In this document: piece after piece, positions 16,851 through 25,417 of the stretch
Position numbering within the stretch: position 1 is the first letter of the stretch
How the letters are laid out: every line of letters starts with the position of its first letter
Assembly (NCBI GenBank): GCA_023436495.1
Contig: JAEZIT010000049.1
Coordinates: forward strand, 1 to 45,785
Direction of reading: 5' to 3'
Source: Acidobacteriota bacterium
GTDB taxonomy: Bacteria > Acidobacteriota > Blastocatellia > Pyrinomonadales > Pyrinomonadaceae
Length of the DNA: 45,785 nt
Program-made: the position numbers and the translations under genes
The notes under the pieces: model-generated
The model's input: the letters and a program-made list of their open reading frames with translations, nothing else
Database searches by the model: none
Told to the model about the DNA's origin: nothing

Positions 16851-17747
16851 ATGGCTGAGCGAAGTCAGAAAGATGTATGGAGACTGACGCCGTGGCTCAT
16901 GATCGCGCTCCTTCTCGCGAATTTCGTATTGATGGCATTTGATGCCCGCGAAATCACGTCGGGACAGCGGATGATCCGCGTATGGGCGCAGACTGTCGCC
17001 GATTTCGTTCAATCACCTGTAACCACCCTCAGCTCAGGCATTTCTGGATACTTCCAATCCATCTCTAATTTACGGTCGGCACAGGACGAGAACGGGATGC
17101 TGCGTCAGCGCGTCCAGGAACTCGAGGTTGAACTGAAACAGAACGAAGAGCTTGTGGCCGAGAATGAACGGCTGAAGGCACTGCTCGACCTTAAGGAACA
17201 AAGCAAATACCGCGTGCTGCCGGCACGGATCATCGGACGCGACCCGTCCGTTTGGTTCGATTCGTCGATCGTAAACCGCGGAAGCTTGGACGGCGTCAAG
17301 CTGAACATGCCGGTCGTTACGGACGGCGGTTTGGTCGGCCGAGTGACTGCCGTCAGCCCGCTGACCGCGCAAGTGGATCTAATAACCAGAGACAAATCGG
17401 GCGTTGGCTCCGTTATCGGCGAAATAGGCAATTCCAACGCGCTCGGCGTAGTGTCGGGGACAAGCAAACGCGACCTGCTCGAAATGCGCTACGTTCCCGG
17501 TACCGCCGAGATACAGCTCGGGCAGATGGTCTACACCACTGGCCAGGACGGCATCTATCCCGCCGGATTGAAGGTCGGTGAGATCGTAGAGGTGGTGTCC
17601 GGTTCGGCGACGGTCCCGCACCAAATATTGGTCCGGCCGGTCGCGGGGCTGAATTCAATGCGTGAGGTCGGTATACTTATGTATGAACCGCCTGTGCAGG
17701 CCGAATTCGAGCAGAGGCTTTCGAATACCGGTAAACCCAAGAAATAG
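16851..17747 (+). CDS. mreC: Rod-shape-determining protein MreC
   Basis: A bitopic inner-membrane protein that activates PBP2/RodA from the periplasmic side. The 298-aa protein has a short basic cytoplasmic tail, a membrane helix (about 12-32: WLMIALLLANFVLMAF), a coiled coil (about 65-112, with repeated E/L/Q heptads) and the beta-barrel MreC domain (about 120-280: RIIGRDPSVWFDSSIVNRGS, GLVGRVTAVSPLTAQVDLIT). Follows mreB after 89 nt. The C-terminus is short and polar. Confidence 0.93.
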   Translation: MAERSQKDVWRLTPWLMIALLLANFVLMAFDAREITSGQRMIRVWAQTVADFVQSPVTTLSSGISGYFQSISNLRSAQDENGMLRQRVQELEVELKQNEELVAENERLKALLDLKEQSKYRVLPARIIGRDPSVWFDSSIVNRGSLDGVKLNMPVVTDGGLVGRVTAVSPLTAQVDLITRDKSGVGSVIGEIGNSNALGVVSGTSKRDLLEMRYVPGTAEIQLGQMVYTTGQDGIYPAGLKVGEIVEVVSGSATVPHQILVRPVAGLNSMREVGILMYEPPVQAEFEQRLSNTGKPKK

Positions 17748-17782
17748 TTTAGATCCCTGTTGCCGGGGCAGGGCTCGAAAGG

Positions 17783-18331
17783 ATGGAGAATCTAAAACTT
17801 ACAATTTCGCTGATCATTGCGGTCGTGCTCCAGTGGACGCTAAGAAACGTCGCTGAACCGCTTGCGTATGTGGATTTTCCATTGATCATTGTCGTGTATG
17901 CTGCGCTGCAGCGAAATTCGATCCGGGCGATCTTTTTCGGCACGTTCGCGGGCATCGCGGTCGACGCACTGAGCGGCGGCCTTTTGGGTGCTAACGGGTT
18001 CACGAAAACGCTTGTGGCATATATAGTTTCCGAGATCGCGCGGCGCGTGTATGTGGACAACCTTTTGCTGAGGATTCCCGTCATAGCCGGAGCGTGTTTG
18101 CTTGATGATCTCGTATATTACGGCCTGCATAAAATTCTCGGCCAGACGCCTACGGGCGAGCTCGTGACAGTTACGGCGTACAGCCTGATCGGAACGACGA
18201 TTGCCGGCACCATTATCTTTCTGATATTGGAGAATGCGTTCACGGAAAGATCGCGGCCGCACAGAAAACGCGAGACATTCGGCTCGCGGCGTCAGACGAG
18301 ACGCAGAAACCCGATACGGCTCGGAAAATAG
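17783..18331 (+). CDS. mreD: Rod-shape-determining membrane protein MreD
   Basis: An integral inner-membrane protein of the Rod complex. The 182-aa protein has five or six hydrophobic segments (for example LTISLIIAVVLQWTLRNVAE, then IVVYAALQRN and GTFAGIAVDALSGGLLGANG) and the conserved small-residue motif around GIAVDAL. The C-terminal 30 residues are very basic (RRQTRRRNPIRLGK), a cytoplasmic tail. Identity follows from topology, length and position between mreC and the PBP2 gene. It begins 35 nt after mreC. Confidence 0.85.
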   Translation: MENLKLTISLIIAVVLQWTLRNVAEPLAYVDFPLIIVVYAALQRNSIRAIFFGTFAGIAVDALSGGLLGANGFTKTLVAYIVSEIARRVYVDNLLLRIPVIAGACLLDDLVYYGLHKILGQTPTGELVTVTAYSLIGTTIAGTIIFLILENAFTERSRPHRKRETFGSRRQTRRRNPIRLGK

Positions 18332-18356
18332 GCCCGGTCAGTAGATCATCCGTCGT

Positions 18357-20279
18357 ATGAAGTTAAACGACTATTCGCAAAATCTGGGAGTGCGGATCGG
18401 GACGATCCAGGTCGTGGCGTTCGTGCTGCTCGCGCTGCTGGGCGCTCGGCTTTATTACCTGCAGATAGTCAAAGGCGAATATTACGCCGAGCGAGCCGAA
18501 AACCAACGCATTCGATTGATCCCGATCCCGGCTCCGCGCGGCGCCATTTTCGACCGGAATGGAAAGATCCTCGTAGATTCTCGCCCGACCTACAACGTAG
18601 TGCTCTCGAACGATGGTTTTAAGTCCATCGATACCAACGACCGCGTCGAGCATTATTCCCGCGGACTGAACCTCGAGCCCCAATTCGTGGTCGAACGCCT
18701 GAGCCTTCTTAAAAAACAAAATGAATTCGAAGCTCTCGTCCTGAAAGAAAACGCGTCGATGCAGGACATTGCGTGGGTCGAGGCACATTCGCTGGAATAT
18801 CCCGAGCTCCGCATTGAACTGCAGCCGCAGCGATACTATCCGCACGGCACGATGCTGGCGCACGTGCTCGGCTACGTTGGCGAGATCAGCCCGAAACAGC
18901 TTGAGAATCCGGACTACATCGCTAAAGGATTTCGGCCTGGAGACATCATAGGCAAAGGCGGCCTCGAACAATATTACGACGAATTCCTACGCGGGCGGCC
19001 CGGATACAGAAAGGTCATCGTGGACAGCCGCGGCCGTGTACAGAACGAGATCGAGGTCGTTCAGCCGCAGGCAGGTCAGGACATGATCTCGACGATCGAC
19101 CTGGACCTGCAGATCGCGGCGGAAACGCAGCTCGCAAATTCGGTGACGAAGCGCGGCACCATCATTTCGATGGACCCAAACACGGGCGAGATGTTTGCGA
19201 TGGCTTCGTGGCCGTCCTACGATCCGAACGTTTTCGTTCAGGGAGCATCCACGCGGGAGGGCAGAAAACAGATCGCGGCCTACTGGCAGGACGAAAAACG
19301 GCCGCTTTATAACCGGGCGATACAGGGACGCTATCCGCCGGGTTCGACCTGGAAGATCCCGGAATCGATGGCAGGCCTGCAGCAGGGCGCGATCACCGTC
19401 AAGAATTCGAATCTGCTCTGCGGAGGCGGAATCCAGATCGGCAGCAAATTTACCCGCTGCATGGGAAGCCACGGTTCGCCGCCGCTTTCATATGCGATCA
19501 CGCATTCCTGCGACGGCTACTATTACAGGCTCGCTCTCAAAATGGGTGTCGAGGGCCTGATAAAAATGGTTGAAGATTTCGGGTACGACAAGCGGTCGGG
19601 GATCGACCTTCCGAATGAGAAGGTCAGCCAGACGCCGAAGTCCTGGATGCCTTATGTCCTCAAACATGAAGGAAAGTGGAACGATATCAAAACCGTATAT
19701 GCCGCGATCGGCCAGGATACGGTCTGGGTCACGCCCATCTCTATGCTTAGGGCGGTGTCGGCCATCAGTATGGAAGGCAAGATGTTTGTGCCGCATTTCC
19801 TAAAGGAATTCAAGCCGATCAGCGCAATGGGCACGGAAGGCAGCTCGAACTTTTTTCCTGCACGTGAAGGATTTACTTTCCAGCGGCCCGAGCCGAAGCT
19901 GATCGAAATGACCCACGAACAGTACGACGTCGTCGTCAGAGGAATGTGGGCCGTGGTCAACGGCGGCGGTACAGGTGCACGGATCGCGGTTCCCGGATTC
20001 GACATTGCGGGCAAAACCGGAACGGCCCAGGTCGCAAGGCTCGGCAAGGACGTCGGCGACAACAAAGACCATGCGTGGTTCGTATCATTCGCACCGGCCT
20101 TCAAACCGGAGATCGCTGTGATCGCTCTAATCGAGAACTCAGGATTCGGCGGTTCGCACGCCGCTCCGGCCGCAAGGGGCGTCTATGACGCTTATTTACA
20201 GAAAAAAGGGTATATTCCGCCCACGCCGGGCGATATGGCGGCACGAAAGGCCCCGGCAGGAACGGGAGCAGTAGACTAG
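18357..20279 (+). CDS. mrdA: Penicillin-binding protein 2 (Rod-complex transpeptidase)
   Basis: A class B PBP that crosslinks peptidoglycan for side-wall growth. The 640-aa protein has an N-terminal membrane anchor (about 20-42), a pedestal/dimerisation domain (about 60-230) with RGAIFDRNGKILVDSRPTYN, and a transpeptidase domain with all three active-site motifs: S330-T-W-K333 in PPGSTWK, SCD in HSCDGYYY and KTG in AGKTGTAQVA. SCD in place of SxN is normal for PBP2. It sits between mreD and rodA, as expected for mrdA. There is no obvious Shine-Dalgarno before ATG 18357. Beta-lactams of the mecillinam type target this family. Confidence 0.95.
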   Translation: MKLNDYSQNLGVRIGTIQVVAFVLLALLGARLYYLQIVKGEYYAERAENQRIRLIPIPAPRGAIFDRNGKILVDSRPTYNVVLSNDGFKSIDTNDRVEHYSRGLNLEPQFVVERLSLLKKQNEFEALVLKENASMQDIAWVEAHSLEYPELRIELQPQRYYPHGTMLAHVLGYVGEISPKQLENPDYIAKGFRPGDIIGKGGLEQYYDEFLRGRPGYRKVIVDSRGRVQNEIEVVQPQAGQDMISTIDLDLQIAAETQLANSVTKRGTIISMDPNTGEMFAMASWPSYDPNVFVQGASTREGRKQIAAYWQDEKRPLYNRAIQGRYPPGSTWKIPESMAGLQQGAITVKNSNLLCGGGIQIGSKFTRCMGSHGSPPLSYAITHSCDGYYYRLALKMGVEGLIKMVEDFGYDKRSGIDLPNEKVSQTPKSWMPYVLKHEGKWNDIKTVYAAIGQDTVWVTPISMLRAVSAISMEGKMFVPHFLKEFKPISAMGTEGSSNFFPAREGFTFQRPEPKLIEMTHEQYDVVVRGMWAVVNGGGTGARIAVPGFDIAGKTGTAQVARLGKDVGDNKDHAWFVSFAPAFKPEIAVIALIENSGFGGSHAAPAARGVYDAYLQKKGYIPPTPGDMAARKAPAGTGAVD

Positions 20280-20293
20280 AAACAGGCTGTACG

Positions 20294-21412
20294 ATGGTAG
20301 CGATCTTAGAAAAACACGATCTGAGGGATTTTGACTGGCTGACGACACTGTTGGCGGTGGCGATCGCTTGCTTCGGCATTTGGCAGATCCATAACGCACA
20401 ACCGTTCGATTCCTACTGGTCAAAGCAGATCATCGGCCTCGGGATCGCGCTTGTCGCGTTCGTGGTCGTTGTTTTCACTGATTACCGGCGGATCATCGAC
20501 GCTGCGCCTTTCTTTTACGGTTTCGGCCTGCTGCTGCTTTTTCTTGTGCTGACGCCGTTGGGCGTGGAAGTGAACGGCCAGAAAGCCTGGTTATGGCTTC
20601 CCGTGATCGGCCGTTTTCAGCCGTCGGAATTCGTAAAGATCCCGACCGTACTAATGCTCGCAAAGTATTTCGGGTCACGCAGATCCGGAACGCTCACGCT
20701 TAAAGAGATCTTGATCGGCGGAGCAATACTTGCCGGACCGGTCGGCCTGATCATGCTCGAGCCGGACGCCGGCCAGGCGATGACGTATTTCCCGATACTC
20801 GGGGCAATGCTTTTCCTTTCGGCAGTCAAGATGCGCTACGTGTTGATCGCAATTGTCGCCGGAATAATCTTTATTCCGACGGCGTACATGGTGGGAGTTA
20901 AGACGGGCGCGATCAAACGATACCAGCAGGAACGCATCATGGCGATCGTCGATCCGGAGAATGCCGATCCGCGAGGGTACGGATATCATACGGTCCAATC
21001 GATCATTACTGTCGGCAAGGGCGGGCTGTCGGGCATCAAGGGCGACACCGAAACTTCGCAAAGCGTGCTGAAGTTCCTCCCCGAACCGCACACGGATTTC
21101 ATTTTCGCGGTAACTGCTGAAAATACGGGGTTTATCGGCTGTGTTTCGCTGCTGCTGGCGTATGCGCTGCTGCTGTCAAGGATGATAGCCGGCGCTCGAC
21201 AGGCTTCCGACCGCGCGGGCATGCTTGTTATAATGTCGATCTCAACGGCGTTGGTATTTCAGATATTTATCAACGTCGGAATGGCTCTGGGATTTCTGCC
21301 GGTGATCGGCGTCCCGCTGCCGCTGATGAGCGCGGGGCTTTCGGCGATCTTATCGACATTCGTCGCGATCGGATTTGTCGTGAGCATTAAGATGCGGCGC
21401 TTCGTCAACTAG
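20294..21412 (+). CDS. rodA: SEDS peptidoglycan glycosyltransferase RodA
   Basis: A polytopic inner-membrane glycosyltransferase that polymerises lipid II together with PBP2. The 372-aa protein has about ten membrane segments and the SEDS signatures: GRFQPSEFVKIPTVLMLAKYF, MLEPDAGQAMTYFPIL (catalytic Asp region), FLPEPHTDFIFAV and PVIGVPLPLMSAGLSAIL. It starts 14 nt after the PBP2 gene. Its TAG stop (21410-21412) overlaps an AGGAGG sequence that serves the next gene, so translation of rodA and the PBP1A gene is probably coupled. Confidence 0.95.
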   Translation: MVAILEKHDLRDFDWLTTLLAVAIACFGIWQIHNAQPFDSYWSKQIIGLGIALVAFVVVVFTDYRRIIDAAPFFYGFGLLLLFLVLTPLGVEVNGQKAWLWLPVIGRFQPSEFVKIPTVLMLAKYFGSRRSGTLTLKEILIGGAILAGPVGLIMLEPDAGQAMTYFPILGAMLFLSAVKMRYVLIAIVAGIIFIPTAYMVGVKTGAIKRYQQERIMAIVDPENADPRGYGYHTVQSIITVGKGGLSGIKGDTETSQSVLKFLPEPHTDFIFAVTAENTGFIGCVSLLLAYALLLSRMIAGARQASDRAGMLVIMSISTALVFQIFINVGMALGFLPVIGVPLPLMSAGLSAILSTFVAIGFVVSIKMRRFVN

Positions 21413-21416
21413 GAGG
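21411..21416 (+). promoter_or_regulatory. Perfect Shine-Dalgarno overlapping the rodA stop
   Basis: AGGAGG shares AG with the rodA stop codon. The codons at suitable distance in the PBP1A frame are CTG (21423, 6 nt away) and ATT (21426, 9 nt away). No ATG, GTG or TTG is available in that frame until 21492. Confidence 0.6.
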
Positions 21417-21491
21417 TTTTTACTGATTGCGAGAGAGATAAAACGAAACGGGACGAAAGAGGTTGAATCGCTGAACGGCGGCAACGGCAGT

Positions 21492-23993
21492 TTGGTGAAA
21501 TTCGCTTGGGTGTCGCTGGCGGTGCTGTTGGCATTGTCCGCTGGCGCTTTGACAGGCATACTGGCTTCTTACTACCTGAATAATTCCCGTTATTCGGTGG
21601 AGGTTTCCGCTCTGGCCACGTACAGGCCGCCGCAGGTAACGACTATCTACGCCGACGACGGCGAAACCGTACTTGCCGAATTTGCGATCGAAAAACGTAT
21701 CCCGATCAAAGAGCAGGATATTCCGAAGAACGTCGAGAACGCACTCCTCGCGATCGAAGACTATCGGTTCTACAACCACATCGGCATCGATCCGTATCGA
21801 ATCGCCGGCGCTGTTTTCAAAAACGTGACTACCGGCCGAATGGAAGGCGCCTCGACGATCACGCAGCAGCTCGCCAAGAACCTGTTTCTTTACAAAGACC
21901 AGACGTACACACGCAAAGTGAACGAATGGATGGTCGCGCTCCAGATCGAGCGGTTCTATACGAAGCGGCAGATCCTCGAGATGTACATGAATTACGTATT
22001 TCTCGGGGCCGGAGCCTACGGGTTCGAGGCCGGCGCACGTACATATTTCGGAAAATCGCTAAAGGACCTGAATCTAGAGGAAGCTGCTTTGCTTGCGGCC
22101 ATCCCGAAATCGCCCGAATATTCGCCGACCCGTAACATGGAAAAGGCGAAAATGAGACGCGATATCGTTTTGGACCAGATGGCGAAGTACGGATATATCT
22201 CCGATGCCGAGGCCTCCGCGGCGCAGGCGAAACCGATCAAACTCGCGGACACGGCTTATTATCAGGCTCTGCCGAAATCGACGGCGTGGGATTACCCGGT
22301 CGAAGAGATCAGAAAATATCTCGAAGAAAAATATACGACGCGTGTGGCACAGGGCGGCCTAAAAGTTTACACGACGATCAACGTCGAAGCTCAGCAGACC
22401 GCCACAAAGGTCATCCGCGAAAGGCTTCGAGCCTACGACCGCGGCCGGCCGTGGCGGTCAAATTATACGAACATCCTGGTCGACCCTGACGGCCAACCGC
22501 TGACGGACCCGAAAGAGATCGCCCGAAAGCTTGAGACCTACAAACACGCGGATTGGTACGGCGATGAATACGAGGAAGGCGAATATATTAAAGGCCTGAT
22601 CACGACCGCGAACCCCGCTGCGGATGCAGTCGGCGTCCGCTTCGGCCGGTTCAAGGCAGTCGTAACCGCGAAGGACATGGGGCGGAGCGGGAAAAAGCCC
22701 GTTGCGGAACTCAAGCCGGGCATGCTGGCCGAATTTCTTGTAAAAAAGGTCGACACAGACGCGGGAACGCTGCAGGTCGAGCTTTCACAGGTGCCAGAAG
22801 TTCAGGCTTCGATCGTAACGATCAATTCCAAGAACGGTGAGATCGTCGCAATGGTCGGCGGATATGACTATCACACGAACCGGTTCAATAACGCGACGCA
22901 GGGGCTTCGACAAACGGGTTCATGCTATAAGCCCTTCATCTACACGGCGGCCGTCGAAGACGGAATGACGCCGGATATGCTCGTCAGCGGTGCGCCGATC
23001 AAGCGTGGCGGCTGGACGCCGCATAATTACGACGGTTCGCTGTCGCATCCGAATGTGCCGATGAAGATAGCGCTCGCAAAATCATACAACCTGGCGGCCG
23101 TTCATCTGCTTGAACAGGTCGGCGTGCAGGCCGGAGGGCAGATGGTCCGGCGGTTCGGTATAACGAATCCAATGGCGCCCAGCCTGCCGTCGGCACTCGG
23201 GGCAAGCGAGGCTTCGCTGCTCGAAATGACATCGGCGTATTCATCGTTTCCGAACAAGGGCATTCGGGTGCAGCCGCACCTGATCCGCAAAGTCTATAAT
23301 CGCGACGGTAATCTTCTGGAGGAATGGGACAACGCCAGTTCGAAGGTAACGAGCGAATACGTGGCGTTGACGATGGTGGAAATGATGCGGGGTGTGACCG
23401 CCGGCGGCGGAACCGCTGCGGCCGCGAGCGCGGCCGGCCATCCTCTAGCAGGCAAGACCGGAACCGTTAACGATCATACGGACGTTTGGTTCATCGGATA
23501 TACGCCGACATACACGACGGGCGTTTGGATGGGAAATCCCGCTAGAAAAGAGAATCTGGGCGGGAACATGACAGGCGGCCACGGCGCGTTGCCTTATTTC
23601 AACGCTTTTATGAACCAGTTCATGAAGGACAAGCCCCGCGAGACGTTCCCCAGCCCGCCGTCGATCCCTTCCGACATCCGTGCCCTGATCGAACGCAACA
23701 AACGCGAAGAACTTGAAAAGCTCGAAGAAGCTGAGCAAGCAGGGCGCAGGACCGGTCTTATGGCAGGTCCGAAAGCAAATGCCGACGCCGCGGTCGTCGA
23801 CGGTTCGGCGGTAACGGACGCAGCAAATCCTGACGGCGGCGATAAACCGGCTACGGACAATCCGAAACCGGTGACGGACAATCCGCCGCCCGCGAAACCG
23901 CAGATCGTTGTGCCGCCGCCGCGAAGACCTGATAATCCACCGACGGACAATCAGGAAGGCACGAAACGTAAGGGAAAGAAAGGAGACGGCTGA
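21492..23993 (+). CDS. Class A penicillin-binding protein 1A (bifunctional)
   Basis: A bifunctional peptidoglycan synthase anchored in the inner membrane. Domains in order: membrane helix (about 4-30), GT51 glycosyltransferase (AIEDYRFYNHIGIDPYRI and EGASTITQQLAKNLFL), an OB-like insertion (about 390-435) and the transpeptidase with SCYK in RQTGSCYKPF, SYNLA and KTG in GKTGTVNDH. The last 80 residues are a Pro/Asn/Asp-rich low-complexity tail ending in a basic KRKGKKGDG. The coordinates use the first standard start (TTG 21492, next to GTG 21495), but the only good Shine-Dalgarno points to CTG/ATT at 21423-21426, which would add 22-23 residues forming a charged cytoplasmic tail. Last gene of the Rod cluster. 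Confidence 0.93.
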   Translation: MVKFAWVSLAVLLALSAGALTGILASYYLNNSRYSVEVSALATYRPPQVTTIYADDGETVLAEFAIEKRIPIKEQDIPKNVENALLAIEDYRFYNHIGIDPYRIAGAVFKNVTTGRMEGASTITQQLAKNLFLYKDQTYTRKVNEWMVALQIERFYTKRQILEMYMNYVFLGAGAYGFEAGARTYFGKSLKDLNLEEAALLAAIPKSPEYSPTRNMEKAKMRRDIVLDQMAKYGYISDAEASAAQAKPIKLADTAYYQALPKSTAWDYPVEEIRKYLEEKYTTRVAQGGLKVYTTINVEAQQTATKVIRERLRAYDRGRPWRSNYTNILVDPDGQPLTDPKEIARKLETYKHADWYGDEYEEGEYIKGLITTANPAADAVGVRFGRFKAVVTAKDMGRSGKKPVAELKPGMLAEFLVKKVDTDAGTLQVELSQVPEVQASIVTINSKNGEIVAMVGGYDYHTNRFNNATQGLRQTGSCYKPFIYTAAVEDGMTPDMLVSGAPIKRGGWTPHNYDGSLSHPNVPMKIALAKSYNLAAVHLLEQVGVQAGGQMVRRFGITNPMAPSLPSALGASEASLLEMTSAYSSFPNKGIRVQPHLIRKVYNRDGNLLEEWDNASSKVTSEYVALTMVEMMRGVTAGGGTAAAASAAGHPLAGKTGTVNDHTDVWFIGYTPTYTTGVWMGNPARKENLGGNMTGGHGALPYFNAFMNQFMKDKPRETFPSPPSIPSDIRALIERNKREELEKLEEAEQAGRRTGLMAGPKANADAAVVDGSAVTDAANPDGGDKPATDNPKPVTDNPPPAKPQIVVPPPRRPDNPPTDNQEGTKRKGKKGDG

Positions 23994-24020
23994 TCACGCT
24001 CCGCGATCAGGCTGAAATAG

Positions 24021-24056
24021 AAAATGGACGAATCGGATTACCGGATCGTCCATTTT
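24021..24056. terminator. Bidirectional terminator between PBP1A and the esterase
   Basis: AAAATGGACGA (24021-24031) pairs with TCGTCCATTTT (24046-24056), with extra pairing inside the loop. The A and T runs at the ends give a T tract on both strands. Flanking genes converge. Confidence 0.75.
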
Positions 24057-24092
24057 GATTTGTCTAAAAGATTGGCAGGGAACTATTCGAGT

Positions 24093-24827
24093 CTAGTTCA
24101 CAAAGCGACCAAGATAATGCGGCAGCATTTTACGCCACCAAGGCCAGTCGTGTGCGACATCGTGGCCCCAGAGCTCGAGCAGGTGCGGGATGCCCTTTGA
24201 GTGTAGAAGCGACGAGAATTCGCGGCTGCGGTCCGGGGCTTCGTAATTGCCCTGACCGGAGACGATGACGATCGAATCGGCCTGCCGGAGCCGTGGAAGG
24301 TGATAATCGTCATTCAAATTCCTAAGGTACATCATCGGATTGTTGAAATAGACGTTATCATCGTAATACTGTTCGAGGTAGTTATAGATATCATAACTTC
24401 CGCTCATGGCTATCGTTCCGCGGAACAGGTCTGAGTGTTTGAAATAAGTATTTGCGGCGAGCAGCGCCCCGAGCGACGCGCCGGTCGTCAGCGGCCGGGC
24501 ATCCGGCCCACATTCGTTGCGGATCAGCGGCAATACCTCGTCGACGACGTAGCGGTCGTAGCGCGACAGCATTTCGACCTTCCAGCCCGGGTGAGATTGC
24601 TTGTTCAAAAGGCTGTACCGGTTCACGGAATTGATCGAATACGCACGGATCTGCCCATTCTCGATGAACGGTTTGATTGCATCGATAAGGTGGAAACGCT
24701 CGTATTCGAGATAGTCCGCAGCGGCCGTCGGGAACATCAGCAGCGGATAGCCCGCATGGCCGTAGGCAACCAGCGGCATTTCCATATTCAGATTGTGGCT
24801 GTACCAAGATGTCGTATCGCGTCGCAT
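24093..24827 (-). CDS. Alpha/beta-hydrolase, putative esterase family (Fes/esterase D-like)
   Basis: A 244-aa cytoplasmic hydrolase without a signal peptide. The nucleophile elbow is TTGASLGALLA (G-x-S-x-G type, Ser at about 125), the oxyanion side lies in PLLMFPTAAADYLEY, and the acid and His candidates lie in VSGQGNYEAPDRS and ELWGHDVAHDWPWWRKML near the C-terminus. This pattern matches the putative esterase (PF00756-like) group of unknown substrate. ATG 24827 is chosen because GGAG lies 9 nt upstream; an upstream in-frame ATG at 24890 has no such site. Single-gene unit ending at a shared terminator. Confidence 0.78.
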   Translation of the reverse strand: MRRDTTSWYSHNLNMEMPLVAYGHAGYPLLMFPTAAADYLEYERFHLIDAIKPFIENGQIRAYSINSVNRYSLLNKQSHPGWKVEMLSRYDRYVVDEVLPLIRNECGPDARPLTTGASLGALLAANTYFKHSDLFRGTIAMSGSYDIYNYLEQYYDDNVYFNNPMMYLRNLNDDYHLPRLRQADSIVIVSGQGNYEAPDRSREFSSLLHSKGIPHLLELWGHDVAHDWPWWRKMLPHYLGRFVN

Positions 24828-24952
24828 ATTAAGAGACTCCATTCCTGCTGTTAAACAATAGAGGTTATGAGAATTCGGTTCGCACGGCAAGCAGACTTTC
24901 GGAATAACTGATGGCTGATAGCTGAAAACTGATGATCCCGAGAATGTCGGCC

Positions 24953-25273
24953 TTAGGTCGGCGATGTGATCTTGAGCCCCGCGATCCCCGCAATGATCAG
25001 CATTATACAGAATACGCGAATAATATCGGCCGGCTCATCAAACAGTGCCATTCCGAGTATCGCCGCCCCAACCGTCCCGATCCCCGTCCATACTGCGTAC
25101 GCCGTGCCGATCGGCAGCGTCTTAACCGCAAGCGACAGGAAATAAAAGCTCGCGATCATCAACGCTGCAGTGATCAGGCTCGGCCAAAGACGGGACCAGC
25201 CCTCGGTGTACTTCAGGCCGATAGCCCATGCGATCTCAAACAATCCGGCGATAAAAAGATATACCCAGTTCAT
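24953..25273 (-). CDS. gdx: SMR-family exporter of the SugE/Gdx (guanidinium) type
   Basis: A 106-aa inner-membrane protein with four helices that works as an antiparallel dimer and exchanges guanidinium for protons. The essential membrane Glu is E13 in AGLFEIAWAIGLKYTEGWSRL, and the SugE/Gdx hallmark GTAYAVWTGIGTVGAAILG is present. The sequence is closer to the SugE group than to EmrE-type multidrug exporters. Start ATG 25273 is set by GGAGGTG just upstream; a longer frame starting at 25300 would lie inside the upstream terminator. A guanidine-II riboswitch with a terminator precedes it, which independently supports guanidinium as the substrate. Confidence 0.92.
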   Translation of the reverse strand: MNWVYLFIAGLFEIAWAIGLKYTEGWSRLWPSLITAALMIASFYFLSLAVKTLPIGTAYAVWTGIGTVGAAILGMALFDEPADIIRVFCIMLIIAGIAGLKITSPT

Positions 25274-25283
25274 AGGCACCTCC

Positions 25284-25323
25284 AAAAAAGGACGACCCAA
25301 ACCTGTGAAGGCTTAGGTCGTCC
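25284..25323 (-). terminator. Riboswitch-controlled intrinsic terminator before gdx
   Basis: On the minus strand a 15-bp stem (25309-25323 with 25290-25304, a few G-U pairs, TCAC loop) is followed by TTTTTT (25284-25289). The 5' half of the stem includes the ACGA loop and 3' side of riboswitch hairpin P2, so the two structures exclude each other. The gdx Shine-Dalgarno follows directly. Confidence 0.85.
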
Positions 25324-25356
25324 CAAGAAATCGATACATCAAAGGGCCGTCCCTCT
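25312..25356 (-). ncRNA. Guanidine-II (mini-ykkC) riboswitch aptamer
   Basis: Two small hairpins with the class-defining ACGR tetraloops. P1 is AGAGGG-ACGG-CCCTTT (25356-25341) and P2 is CTTGGG-ACGA-CCTAAG (25327-25312), separated by a 13-nt linker. In the known class, guanidinium makes the two loops dock and stabilises both hairpins. Here P2 formation would prevent the overlapping terminator, so guanidine should switch gdx on. Class identification rests on the two GGGACGR motifs and on the downstream SugE/Gdx gene. Confidence 0.88.
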
Positions 25357-25417
25357 GCGGCCGCCGAATCCCGGCGACGTATCTAACGTATCAATTTATG
25401 CTACCTTCGGCAAATGT

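Noticed and set aside
16248..17012. 254-codon open frame antisense to mreB/mreC
   Set aside because: Ser/Ala/Arg-rich composition typical of antisense frames; spans two conserved genes.
25284..25360. Guanidine-I (ykkC) or guanidine-III riboswitch before gdx
   Set aside because: The long conserved core of ykkC and the pseudoknot pattern of class III are not present; two ACGR-loop hairpins specify class II.
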